DNA of 29,470 nt from JTS-RE94 sp041750795 (GCA_041750795.1 JBGSYQ010000547.1:1-29470), one strand, 5' to 3'; counted from the stretch's first letter, positions 1 to 11,600 are shown. Notes: a model not told the origin generated them from the sequence alone. A program made the numbers and translations.

Positions 1-340
1 CGGCCGCATCGCCGGGCGCGACCGCGACAATACACTCCAGCCGGGCATAGCCGGCGCGTCCGGTCGGATGCGGATAGCGCACGGCCAGCATGGTGATGCG
101 TCGCTCGGGCGGTTGGTCGGCGCCTCCCAGCCGGGCTTTGGCCCAAGCCAGTCCGCCGCCGCGCGCTGGTGCGTTCTGCTCGATGCGGTAAGTGATCGAG
201 GCGCTCTGATAGTCGCCTTGCGCGCCGAACAATTGCGACTGCGACGTTTTCATGCCGGTGCAGCCGGCGATGCTAGCAGCGAGCAGGCCCCAAGCGATCG
301 CCGCGGCGGCGCCCGGCCGCAGGTTGTCGGATCGGTTCAT
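1..340 (-). CDS. Putative lipoprotein, N-terminal part only (runs off left edge)
   Basis: The reverse strand has an ATG at 340-338 and stays open for 113 codons to the window edge. The protein starts MNRSDNLRPG, followed by an alanine-rich hydrophobic stretch and a lipobox ending I-A-G-C at Cys27. That is a classic type II signal peptide, so the product should be lipid-anchored after export. A purine-rich GGGGGAAGGG lies just upstream of the ATG and supports this start. The rest of the visible protein (DYQSASITYRIEQ..., ERRITMLAVRYPHPTG...) does not match a family I recognise. The C-terminal part is outside the window. It is divergent from the beta-barrel gene at 852, with about 510 bp between them. 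Function unknown. Confidence 0.6.
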   Translation of the reverse strand, partial: MNRSDNLRPGAAAAIAWGLLAASIAGCTGMKTSQSQLFGAQGDYQSASITYRIEQNAPARGGGLAWAKARLGGADQPPERRITMLAVRYPHPTGRAGYARLECIVAVAPGDAA

Positions 341-765
341 CAGCCCTTCCCCCCGTGCGCGGCAACTGGCGCAGGCGCCCGATCGAACGACCGCACACCG
401 CGCGACGGCCCCGCACAATCGATATCGGCCGCACGACCGGCAGGGCTTGAGCGAAGCCCGCCCCATGCGCTTGCGGCAAAGTCGCCGCAACTTGCGGCTT
501 CGGGGGCAACGGCGTCGAAAAACCGCAGTGGCGGGGCACTACTGGAGAATCTGGGAAAACCCATCCGCTTGTACGGATTGTAGCGCGGGGCGGGCACTTT
601 TTGCAGAGTGCCGGTTTCTCCGTCGATGACTGTTGTGCGGGCGATAGGCGTTATCGCAATTAGGTGGAAAGTTCCAGGCCCGTTGAAGACCTCGGCGGGC
701 TGCAACGTCGCACGGATGCAATGACAAGATCGCGACGCAAGTCGCTGGTTTGCGCTTCCGTGCAG

Positions 766-829
766 AGCTTGGTTCCGCACTTGGCGAGGTTGAAGGATGC
801 CACGATGGCATTCTTCAACGGGCAGTTAG
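766..829. repeat. Dispersed dyad repeat, copy 1
   Basis: This 64-bp stretch aligns without gaps to 12514-12577 with about 54 identical positions. Its core is a dyad with 13-base arms (789-801 and 807-819: GTTGAAGGATGCC and GGCATTCTTCAAC) around a 5-base loop; the only non-Watson-Crick pair is a G-T. It ends about 20 bp before the beta-barrel protein's ribosome binding site. It could be a REP-like element, a remnant of a small non-autonomous mobile element, or an RNA hairpin in the leader. Confidence 0.7.
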
Positions 830-836
830 GTTTCTT

Positions 837-844
837 GGGGGGAG
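837..844 (+). promoter_or_regulatory. Ribosome binding site fixing the beta-barrel gene start
   Basis: GGGGGGAG lies 7 bases before the ATG at 852. It selects this start over an in-frame upstream codon at 750, which would add 34 residues ahead of an otherwise clean signal peptide. Confidence 0.6.
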
Positions 845-851
845 AACAGTC

Positions 852-2174
852 ATGATCACGGGGAAGAAAACACAGCTCGCCTGGATGGTGGTGGCGCTGG
901 CACTGGTTGCCATGCCTGCGCTGGCCGGCGAGTACGACAAAGGAGTCGAGCAAGCGAGTTATCGCACGCCTCGACGAGGAGTCCTTACCAGTTCGCCGCG
1001 GCGGGTGGCCGTGTGGCACGGCAACACGCCCACGTTGGCGTCCGCCCACTATCAGGACGACGATCCGGCCGACATGCCGCCGTCGCCGCGCGGCTCGCGC
1101 AGCGCAGCGGCCTGGAACGAAAGCGAGCCCGAGACGCGGACGTTTCTGGATGAATCGGCCGGGGGTTGCAGCGATGGTTGCGGCGCCTTTTGCGGCGACA
1201 GTTGCGGCGGTTTCTGCGGCGACATCTGCGGCGACTTTTGTTGCGACGATCCGTGTGGCCTGCCCTGGTGGGCGCATCGCTCGTACATTTTCGGCCAGTA
1301 CGTCTATCTGCAGCCCACCGGCATCGACATTGCGCACGCCATCCAGCAAAACGGCGTCGGCGGCGCAGGCACTACACCCGAAGGACGCGTCGGTGTCGTG
1401 GATCAGGCCTACACGTCGGCCTACGCTGTCGGCTTTGGTGTCGCGTTGAGCCCTTGCGCCAGCGTCGACGTCAGCTACATGGACTTTTATAGCCACAACA
1501 CCGACACGCTGAACGCTCCGAACGTTTCGGGCGGCACGGTCGGATCGCTGGTGCTCCATCCGGAATCGATCCACGAAGGCTCGACCAGTTCGCAGGTGCA
1601 GGCCTTTAACGACATCGATTTCCGCGTGGTGGACCTGATGTATCGCCGGTTGTTGACGGCGGGCCCGCGCTTTGCCTTGAACTATGCCGTCGGTGCGCGG
1701 TACGGACAGTTGACGCAGGAGTTCGGGCAGATCGGCAACTTCGCGCCGCCGACCGGCACGGTCAACACCACTACCGACATCAACTTCAACGGCGGCGGAC
1801 TACGCTTCGGACTCGACGGCATGCAGCGCCTGGGCTGCACCGGCTTCGGTGTCTATGGCAAGAGTTTTCTGAGCCTGGTGTTCGGCCGGTTCAACTCGAA
1901 TTATTTGCAGTTCAACGAGACGACCGAGTCGGTCGAGGCCGCGTCGAACTGGATCGACCAGCGCGTGGTGCCGATCCTGGACTATGAAATCGGCGTGAAC
2001 TGGACCAGTCGCAACGGCCACTGGCGGTTCTCGTCTGGCTACTACACGGCCTTCTGGTTCAACATCATCAGCACGCCTCAGTATGTGCAGGCCGTGCAGA
2101 ACGCCAACTTCGTCGATCTGGGCGAGACCGTCGCTTTTGACGGTTTTGTCTCCCGCCTCGAGTTCCGCTTCTAA
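852..2174 (+). CDS. Outer-membrane beta-barrel protein with a cysteine-repeat segment (planctomycete Lpg1974/BBP7-like)
   Basis: 440 residues. A Sec signal peptide (residues 1-25, MITGKKTQLAWMVVALALVA..., cleavage after Ala-Leu-Ala) is followed by a low-complexity region. Residues 106-135 hold nine cysteines, eight of them spaced exactly every fourth residue (C-x3-C) in a Gly/Asp-rich context. From about residue 144 the protein has alternating aromatic/hydrophobic strands (YIFGQYVYLQP, YAVGFGVALSP, FALNYAVGARYGQL, LRFGLDGMQRL) and ends RLEFRF. A C-terminal Phe on an amphipathic strand is the usual beta-signal for outer-membrane insertion. The pattern fits the Lpg1974-type and BBP7-type barrel proteins common in planctomycetes; the exact family is uncertain. 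The role is probably structural or porin-like in the outer membrane. The gene is followed by an intrinsic terminator, so it is likely monocistronic. Confidence 0.75.
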   Translation: MITGKKTQLAWMVVALALVAMPALAGEYDKGVEQASYRTPRRGVLTSSPRRVAVWHGNTPTLASAHYQDDDPADMPPSPRGSRSAAAWNESEPETRTFLDESAGGCSDGCGAFCGDSCGGFCGDICGDFCCDDPCGLPWWAHRSYIFGQYVYLQPTGIDIAHAIQQNGVGGAGTTPEGRVGVVDQAYTSAYAVGFGVALSPCASVDVSYMDFYSHNTDTLNAPNVSGGTVGSLVLHPESIHEGSTSSQVQAFNDIDFRVVDLMYRRLLTAGPRFALNYAVGARYGQLTQEFGQIGNFAPPTGTVNTTTDINFNGGGLRFGLDGMQRLGCTGFGVYGKSFLSLVFGRFNSNYLQFNETTESVEAASNWIDQRVVPILDYEIGVNWTSRNGHWRFSSGYYTAFWFNIISTPQYVQAVQNANFVDLGETVAFDGFVSRLEFRF

Positions 2175-2214
2175 TCTCGGCGCGTGTCGCCGCTGAAATC
2201 TCTCCCACCCCGCC

Positions 2215-2249
2215 GCCAGGGCTGGTTCCCCGCCAGCCCTGGCTTTCTT
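2215..2249 (+). terminator. Intrinsic terminator after the beta-barrel gene
   Basis: A perfect 11-bp stem (GCCAGGGCTGG at 2215-2225 and CCAGCCCTGGC at 2233-2243) with a 7-base loop is followed directly by TTTCTTC. It lies 40 bp after the stop codon at 2174. It should separate the beta-barrel transcript from the giant gene downstream. Confidence 0.8.
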
Positions 2250-2617
2250 CGTGGGTAGCCCCCAAAATCGGCCGGCCGATCCGGCCGCACGCCGCCGCGA
2301 TTCGATACGGGCGGTGGCGGCCCATTTCGGGACACGGCGACTTTTCCTGGGGCCGAAAAACGGCCATCCCAGAGTCGCCACTTATTCCATATTAACCCAT
2401 ATCAGGGCGAATTCATTTGACATGAAACTCATGTTGGAATACCGTGTCTACCTAGTTCCGCTATTTTATAGCCAGTCGTGGAGGCCTCCGCGCAATGAGA
2501 TGGCCCCGCGTCTGGACTCGGCAGGCGTGTCAAGAATGGCGCCTGCGGCTGCCACGGTCGGCTGGCTGTTAAGACAATGGCCCGCTCGACATACGCGATA
2601 TCTTCGGAGACGGCACC
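2250..2617 (+). other. Leader and promoter region of the giant gene
   Basis: No credible gene is seen in this stretch. It has a 14-bp perfect palindrome ATCGGCCGGCCGAT at 2267-2280 and a locally AT-rich island at about 2378-2470 that stands out from the GC-rich surroundings and contains the promoter candidate at 2417-2445. The ribosome binding site GGAGA (2606-2610) sits 7 bases before the TTG start at 2618. Confidence 0.5.
2417..2445 (+). promoter_or_regulatory. Candidate sigma-70-type promoter for the giant gene
   Basis: A perfect -35 hexamer TTGACA (2417-2422) is followed after 17 bp by TACCGT (2440-2445). That hexamer keeps the three most conserved -10 positions (T1, A2, T6) but not the middle. 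It lies in the AT-rich island and would give a leader of about 165 bases. Confidence 0.4.
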
Positions 2618-5600
2618 TTGAGATTTCCCTTCCATCGCCGCCCCACGTCCCGCAGTCAAGCGCCAACAGGCCGTCGTGGCTGGCGCGGCTCGGCGGGTTA
2701 TGAAAGCCGCCGTCGGTCCGGCCTTCGGCTGGAGCCCTTGGAGCAGCGGCTGGCCTTGTCGGTTTCGCCGACGCTCTCAGGCGCCGCGCCCAACTTCGTG
2801 GTCACGTTTGTCGACGACGGCACGGGCCTGCTCGACAACACATTGCGGCTGCAAGTGAACGCCGGCACCAACGAGCTGGAATGGGCCGTCAACGACGGCG
2901 CGTTCTCGAACGATCTCGATCCGGCCGGCGGCACGCAAAGCGCCACCTTCGCCGACATCACCGAGATCGTCGTGCAACTCGGCGCCGGCAACGACGCACT
3001 GAGTTGGAATTTGCAAACGTTCGCCTACGACGCCACGATTTCGCCCGATAGCGGCAACCCGCTGAACACCAACATCGAACTGGAAGACACCGGCAGCGGC
3101 AACACGGTCAACCTGATCGCCAACGGGACCGAACTGTTCCTGTTCCAAGGCGCGGGCGACAACGACGAGCTCATCGTCGATCCAGGAGCCGGCGACCACC
3201 AATTGCGAATTGACGGCTACGACGGATTTCGCGATCGAGTCGTCTCCGATTCGATTCCGGAGATTCGCTTCGACAGTCTCAACACATTTACGATCGATCC
3301 GATTTCGGTAGGCACCGACGTTGTCACGTTCGCAACACTGAATCTGATCGGCGCTCTGACCTACCAAACGAACCTCGGCGCCTTTGACACGCTGGTTATC
3401 GAGGGCGCGGACGGGAGCACCGATCTGTTCTCGATCGAAAACGTCGCCGGGCAAACGGTCGTGACCCACAACGGTGCTCCGAGAACCGTGACCAATATCT
3501 CCACCGATTTGGGTGTGCTGCGAATCAATGGCCTGGGCGGCGACGACAGGGTTACCGTCGACGTCGACGCTACAGGTCTGATCGCCACGCCAATTTTCTT
3601 CGATGGCGGTACCGGTAACGACCTGCTGACCGTCTCGGGCACTCCCATCGTCGCTATTGATGAGTCCATTTACACAGCTGGCCCTGCACTGGGCTCGGGC
3701 CAACTTCGCTACGAAGACGCCGCGAATGCGCTGCTGATGTCGATCGGCTTCGCGAACCTCGCGCCTGTTGTCGATCTTGTGCCGGCCGCCACGCTCACCG
3801 TCAACGGCAACGCCGCCGACAACGCCATCAATTACTCGCAAGGCAGCTTTCCGACGCGCGGGCTGGTCACCGTCGATGACCACGAGTCAATCGAGTTTTC
3901 CAACAAGACTGCGCTGGTGATCAACGCCGGCGCCGGCAGCGACACGATCAACCTCAACAATCCGACCACGCCGACCGGGCTGACGGGCATCACCGTCAAC
4001 GGCGGCGATCCCACCGCCAGCGACACGCTGATCGTCAACGGCACCGCCGGCAGCGATACCATTGAGTACATGCCGTCGGGCGTCGGCAATGGTTCGATCT
4101 CGATCGGCGGTTTGCCAACCGTGAACTTCGCCACGACCGAGCATCTGATCATCAACGGCCAGGGGGGCGACGACAGCCTTACCGTCGATTCCTTTAACAT
4201 TGACGGCACGCAAATATTCACGCCAGGCACCGCCATCGACGCCGGATTGCTCGAGTTCCAGAACAACAACTTGTCGAATTTCATCGCCACACCGCTCGCG
4301 TTTCTCGGACTGGGCAGCGGCGGCAGTTTCACCTCGGTCGATGGCGTGCCCGGCGGCCTCGGACGGCGTGACAACTTCGTCTATCGGGGTACGGATCTCT
4401 CCAATAGCTTCTTGCTGGAGGGCCTCGACGCCTTCACCGGCCGTATCACACTCGACAATCGGATTCCTGTCGAAGTCTCCGACATGATCCAAGTCACGTT
4501 GGCGGGCTTGGACGGCGACGACACGTTCGAGCTGGTTGCCGGACCTAACGGACTGCCGTTCGACTCGGTATTGATCGACGGCGGAAATCCCTCGGCCAGC
4601 GACGTCGTCAACCTCAGCGGCGCTATCGGCGCCGTTGGCGTGGCGCTGGCCAACAGCGCGCTGTCTGCCGACACGATCGTCAGCGGCTACGGCGCGCCGG
4701 TCACGCTCTCGGGCGTGGAAGTCGCCAATTTGGATACGAACGCAAACGAGCTCTCCGTCACCGGCACGACCAGCAACAACCAGATCGACTATATCCCCAG
4801 CGGCGCAGAGGCCGGCACGTTCACGCAGGCGGGACTCAACACGGTTTTCAACTTCACCAACGTCGCCGGCGCATTCAGCATCGATCCCGGAACCGGCAAC
4901 AACAGCATCGTCATCCACGGCACCAGCTCCAACGACGCGATCACGGTCAGCCAAACCGGTGGCATCGTGAGCGTGGCCATTGCCGGCTTGAAGACCGCGC
5001 AATTCCCCGCCACCAGCGTGCAATCACTGCTGATCGCCGGAGGCGCGGGCAACGACACGCTCACCGTCGACAGCACCGCTGGCCCGGTGCTGGTGCCCAT
5101 CCTGTTCGACGGCGGGCAAGGCAACGATACGCTGGTACTCAGCGGCGGAACCGCGCTGTCCGACACGTACACCGTGGGTCCGGAAGCAGGTTCCGGCACC
5201 AGCACGATCGTGTTCGCCGGCGGCACACAGACCGTCCACTTTCAGAATCTCGAACCGGTCATCGACCTGGTGGCCGCCGCCACGTTGACCATCAACGGCA
5301 CCGCCGCCGACAATGCCATCAACTACTCGCAAGGCAGCCTGGCCACCCGCGGCCTGGTGACCATCGACAATTTCGAGTCGATCGAGTTCGCCAACAAGAC
5401 CACGCTGATCATCGACGCCGGCGCCGGCAGCGACACGATCAACCTCAACAACCCCACTACGCCGACCGGGCTGACGGGCATCACCGTCAACGGCGGCGAT
5501 CCCAACGCCAGCGACACGCTGATCGTCAACGGCATCGCGGGAACGCTCGACGACCTGCGGCACAATCCCACGGGCCTGGGCGCCGGCAACGTGGTGAACG

Positions 5601-8600
5601 ATTCCGCCGCACAGCCGCCGGTGAACTTCACGTTCATCGAACACCTGGAGCTCGTCGTCCAGCAGGCCGACGGCGACGGCGTGCGCATCGAGGGTACCGC
5701 CGGCAACGACCGCTTCGATTACTTCCCGGGCGCCACGTCCGATCGCGGCACCTTCCGCGGCACGATGGACCAGAACAACGCCACGGGCGTGGGCCCGTTC
5801 GTGCTCACCGAGACGAGCTTCCGCGGCGTGAACACCGCCAGCAATGACGTGGACGTGAACTTCTTCAATCCCGGCGGCACCGATACGCTCATTTTCAACG
5901 GCACAGCGAGCGACGACTTGATCGCCGTGGCCATCGGCGACGGCGGCGGAACTGATATCCGCAACACCGTCAACGGCGCCATCGTGTCCCGGTTGGAGCT
6001 CTTCGACACCGCCAGCGCGGTGCTACGCGGAGGCGATGGCGACGACACCTTCAACATCACCGGCCCCCTGCAATTGAGTCTGCAGGTCGAGGGCGGCAAT
6101 CCGTCAGCCAGCGACGTCGTCAACTTTTCCGGAGCCGTGGGGGCGGTCACCACGACGTTGGCCGACAACACCATCGGCGCGCTGACAACCGTGCAGGGTT
6201 ATGGCGCCAACGTCACGCTCACCGGCGTGGAAGTCGTCAATCTGAGCGCCAACGGCAATGCGCTGACCGTCGTCGGCACCACCAACGACGACGTCATCAC
6301 TTACACGCCGACCGGAAGCGACACCGGCACCTTCACTTCCAACGGCCTCAACACCCAGTTCAACTTCTCTTCGGTCGCCGGCGCGTTCACCGTCGACGGC
6401 GGCGCCGGCGACAGTGCCGACGAACTGATCGTGCGCGGCACAAATACCCGCGACACGATCCAAATCGATCAGGGCGCCCGTACCGTCCAGGTGCTGGCCA
6501 ACAACGTGACCGCGCTGAAGCTCGTTACGCTGGCCAACACCATGGAGACGCTGACCGTCTTGGGCCTGGCCGGGCAAGACACCTTCCAACTCATTCCGGG
6601 CGCCGGCGTTGGCGCCTTTCCGTTGGACAATCTGCTCATCAACATCGACGGGGGAACCAGCAACAACGCCCTGGTCGTCGCCTCGACGTTTGCCGGCGCC
6701 GCGTTGCCGGGCACCAGCTTCGTGGTCGTCAATCGCGACGCCGCGCCCAACACCGGCACGGTGCGCGTGTATCAGAACGCGGTGGCCAATCCCGACGTCA
6801 ACTATCGCAGCGTACACGTCGTGTCGCCGCACGTCAGTGGCACCGACCTGGCGCCCAACCTGCTGGTGATGGGCCCGGACGAGTACGAGCCGAACGAGTC
6901 GCAAGGGACCGCGGCTTTCCTCGGCTCCGGCACCACGATCGAAGTCGAGCACGCGGCCATCTTCCCCAACAGCGCCGAGTTTCCCAGCGTTCCGGCCGAT
7001 ATCGATTTCTATCGCATCGTTGCCGCAGTCACCGGCACGTTGGACATCAGCATCTTCTTCCGCACCATCGCGCCCGGTCTGTTGCCGGGCAACGGCGTGT
7101 TGACGCTCGAAGTGCGCGACAACCTGGGCAACGTCGTGGCCACGGGCGCCGCCAACCCCGACGGCCTGCGCACGCTGTTCCCGGTGGTCGCCGGCAAGAG
7201 CTATTACGCGCGTGTCGCCGGCGCCGATGGCGCTGTCGTCAACGCCTATAGCTTGCTGGCCAAGAACGTCGCCGCGCCGGTGCCGACCGTGGTCGTGCTC
7301 GATCCGTTGGACGACTCCGGCTCGAGCAACCTGGACAACGTGACGTTCGAGACGACCGACGTGCATTTCCTGGTACACGCGGATTTGAATGCGCTGGCCG
7401 CCGACGGCGTCACGATTCTTTCGCCAGCGCAAGCGGCCGCGGGCTTGACGCCCGGCGCCGCGGTCGAAGTGTTTGTCAACGGCATCTCGGTTGGCTTTGC
7501 CACGCTGGTGATCAACACCAACAATTCGATCTTCGAGATCGAGCTGGATGCCGACCTGACGAGGTTTTCCGCCGGCGGCCCCAACGCGGCCGGCCCGCTG
7601 GGCTATCCCGGATTCACCAACTTGATCACCGCCGCGGTGCGGATCTTCGACGTGCAGGAGGACGGCGGCGGCGCGCCCGATCCCGATAGCGCCCGCGGCT
7701 CGCAATCCGTGCCCGAACAGGTGTTGTTCGACAACATCGACCCGCTGGCGCCGATCGACTTTGCCCTGCTGGCTTCCAGCGACAGCGGCGTGGTCGGCGA
7801 CGGCATTACCAATGTCAATCCGCCCGCGTTCGGCGGCCGCGGCGAGGCCAACACCATCGTGCGCATCTACGTCGACGGCGCGCTGGTGGGCGAGGGACGC
7901 GTCGGCTCTGACGATACCGATGGCGTTCCCGGCGACGGGCTGGGCATCTGGGAAGTCACAGTCGAACCCTTGGCGGATGGCACCTACATCTTCACCGCCC
8001 AGCTCGAAGACCTGGCCGGAAACCTCAGCGAAGCGAGCATCGAGCTGGAAATCACCATCGACTCGACGGCGCCGCAGCGGCCCACGATCGACCTGTTGAA
8101 CAACTACGACACGGGCAGCTTCAACCTCGACAACGTCACGTACTTCACCGAACTGGAGTTCCGCGTTTCGGCCGAGCCGGGCTCCGAAGTCGTGATCAAG
8201 GACGGCAACACGGTGATCGATACGTTCTTCATGCCCGCGGCGCCGTTTACCATTCGCACGCTCAACTTCGTCTTGCTCGAGGGCATCAATGGCATCCCGG
8301 CCGAGGGGCCGCACCCGCTGTCCGCCGAAGCCACTGACGGAGCCGGCAATCGCAGCCACCAGTCGGAAGAGCTGCTGGTCGAAATCGACACGACCCCCCC
8401 CGCGCCGCCGAGCACGCCCGAGTTGCTCGTTGCCAGCGACAGCGGCGACATCGGCGACGGCATCACCAACGTGAATCCACCGGCCTTCCAGGGCACCGGC
8501 GAAGCGAACGCCATCGTGCGCATTTTCGCCCTGCGGCTCGACGTGGTCGGCGCCGTGCCGGAGCTCGTGGGCGAGGGACGCGTCGGCAGCGACTTGACCG

Positions 8601-11600
8601 AACCGCCCGAAGATCTGCCGGACGATCCTCCCATTGGCGCCTGGGAAGTGACCATCGAGCCACTAACCGACGGCCAATATGAAATCTTCGCCGTGTTGGA
8701 AGACTTGGCCGGCAACATCAGCGACCCCAGCGAGTCCTTGCTGCTGGAAATCGACACGTTGCCGCCGCAACGGCCGACGATCGACCTGGTCGACGCGTTC
8801 GACACCGGCTGGTCCGATAAGGACAACGTGACCTATTTGACAACGCTCGACTTCCGCGTTTCGGCAGAGCCGGGCAGCGACGTGGTCATCAAGGATGGCA
8901 ACACGGTCATTGACATGTTCGTGATGCCGGCCGTGCCCTTTACCATTCGCACGCTCGATTTCGTCATACTCGAGGGCATCAACGGCATTCCGGCCAACGG
9001 CCCGCATCCCTTGTCGGCCGAAGCCACCGACGCCGCCGGCAATCGCAGTCATCAATCGGAAGAGTTGCTGGTCACGATCGACAGCATCTCACCCGCACTG
9101 CCCACCATTCCCGACCTGTTGGCCTCGAGCGACTCGGGCACGTTCGACGATGACAATGTCACGAACATCCAGGCCATGGCCTTCCAAGGAACCGGCGAAG
9201 CGAACGCCAGAGTTCGCATCTTTGCCAACGGCGTTCAAGTGGGCGAAGGCATCGTGGGTACCGATCTGACCGATCCGCCGGCCCAGTTGCCCGGCAATCC
9301 ACCGGCAATCGGCCATTGGGAAGTCACGGTCGAGCCGTTGGCCGACGGCACCTACACCATCACAGCCGCAGTCGAAGACCAAGCCGGCAACATCACATTG
9401 CAGGAACTTGGCCTGACGGTTTACGTCGACACGGTGTTGCCCAACACGCCGTATCTCGACCTGACCGACGCCAGCGACACCGGCCGCAGCAACCACGACA
9501 ATATCACCAGGGACAACACGCCGACGGTCACTTCCACCATCGACGACGTGCAAGGCGCTGCGCTCAACGCCTTCCCGCACGACATCCGCTACCGCATCTA
9601 CGATCGTCCCGGCACCGGACCCGACGTGCTGTTGGTCGATTCGTTCGTCTCGATTCCCGGCTTCAGCACCAGCAAGTTCTTCACCGACGTGTTGCCGGTG
9701 CTGGCCGACGGCGTGCACAACCTCAAGCTCGAGGCGGAGGACCGCGCGGGCAACGTCAACGACTTTTTGCTGCAGATCACGATCGACACCGTGCCGCCGC
9801 CGGTGTTCTTCGGCCTTGCGGCAGTGGCTACCGACGGGCTCGATCCCGACAGCGACTCGGGCGTCGAAGGCGTTCCGGGTACGTTCGTCGACCGCATCAC
9901 CAACGTCACCCGGCCCACGTTCTGGGGTAGCGCTGAGGCCAACTCGCTGGTCCGGCTGTTCAACACCGACTTTGGCGGTGCGGTCATCTTCGGCCAAGAT
10001 CAGGCGATCCCGCTGGACGGCAATTTTGCCTTCCCGGACGGCCGCTGGAGCATATCGACGACCATCGACATGAACGATCCGGCGTTCTTCTCGTTCGACG
10101 GCTTTCGGCAGATGGCGATCACGGCTGAGGACGTGGCAGGAAACGAGTCGGACCTCCAATTGCTCGATATCTTCATCGACACGCAAGGACCGCAAGTCAC
10201 CGACGTTTTCATCACAGACTTTCCCGATTTCAACCTGTTTGGCTTGAAGCCGAACAACGCTTCGCAAGGCCCCACGCCGCTGGTCTACAAGTTGACCATC
10301 AATCTGCAAGACCTGCCTTTCCAGCACGCGGCCTTCCTCCGCGATGCCATCGAAGCCGGTGTGGCCGCCACCCCCGGCTTGATCACCCTCAGGGGCGATC
10401 ACAATGGCTTTATCGCCATCCGCAACATCCAAGTGATCCTGGATCCTCCGGTGGCCAACACGCCGGCCACGGCCTCCATCGTGTTGTCGTTCAACTCGGC
10501 TCTGCCCGACGATCGCTACACGCTGGTGATCGACGACGCGCTGGTGGACATCGCCGGCAACAACCTGGACGGCGAGAACAACGCCGTCGAACCGAACGAC
10601 TTCCCGCTGTTTCCCAGCGGCGATGGCCAGCCGGGCGGCGACTTCGTGGCGCGCTTCACGGTGGACAGCCGGCCCGAAATCGGCGTCTATGCCGCGGCCA
10701 GCATCTACATCGATATCAACGGCAACCTGTACTATGACCCGCAAGGCAGCACCGGTGACACGACCAATCGCGATCTGACGTTCGGCCTGGGCATCGTGCC
10801 TTCGCTGCAAGGCGTCGTCTCGCCCTTCAACGTACATGACGGCCTGTTCGCCGGTAATTTCTCCGGTCTGTTGCGCAATGGCGAAAACGGCGGGGCGGGC
10901 GTCTTTGCAGACGGCTACGACAAGCTGGCCGCTTACGGCTTCGACAACGCCATCGGCAGGTTCCGCTGGCTGATCGACACCGACCACGACGGCATCATCG
11001 ATCCGGCCGCCGGCGATCACGCCACGATCCAAGGCCCCGGCTTCCAGATCAACGGCATCCCCATTGCCGGCAACTTCGACGGCGACGAGAGCAACGGCGA
11101 CGAAATCGGCCTGTTCGATGGCACCACGTGGTATTTCGACACCAACCGCAACTGGGTCATCGACGCCGGCGATGCCTCGTTCACGCTGGGGTTGCGCGGC
11201 GCGCCGATCGTAGGCGACTTCAACGGCGACGGCATCGTCGACCTGGCCACCTGGCGCAACGACCAGTTCACGTTCAACTTCGGCTCCGGCACCCCGCCGA
11301 CCTATAGCGGCGGCGTGCAGGCCACCATCAACTGGGGTCTGCCGGGCACGGCCGACAAGCCCGTGGCCGCCGACATGGATGGCGACGGCATCACCGACAT
11401 CGGGCTCTATCTGCCCGCGCGCACCGGCGTGTTGCCGCTGGAAGGGGGCCACTGGGAATTTCTCATTTCCAATGACTTCGCAGAGAATTTCCGCGGCGGC
11501 CAGCAGGTGACGGCACTCGACCACCCGTTCTCGCCGACCCCGCTGGGGCACGACATCTACTCGCAGTTTGGCGATGCGTTTGCGCTGCCGATCGTGGGCA

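Larger units (their letters stand above)
341..851. other. Divergent intergenic region with two small dyads and a repeat copy
   Basis: This roughly 510-bp spacer lies between the divergent lipoprotein and beta-barrel genes. I see no convincing protein gene; the short open frames have no homology I recognise and overlap one another. It contains a 6-bp inverted repeat GGCACT/AGTGCC (593-612), a second dyad GCGATA/TATCGC (641-657) that could be an operator, and the dyad-containing repeat at 766-829, annotated separately. No clear sigma-70 promoter could be fixed by eye. Confidence 0.5.

Noticed and set aside
664..855. Short open frame crossing the first dyad repeat, with a look-alike (both strands) near 12203-12716
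   Set aside because: The similar peptides arise only because both windows contain the same 64-bp repeat. They overlap other features and have no ribosome site, so they are treated as repeat-derived and not as genes.
6104..8359. Long antisense open frame inside the giant gene
   Set aside because: High-GC coding DNA with a strong third-position bias leaves long open antisense frames. This one is rich in Arg/Gly/Asp/Val with no domain and is covered by a well-supported gene on the other strand.
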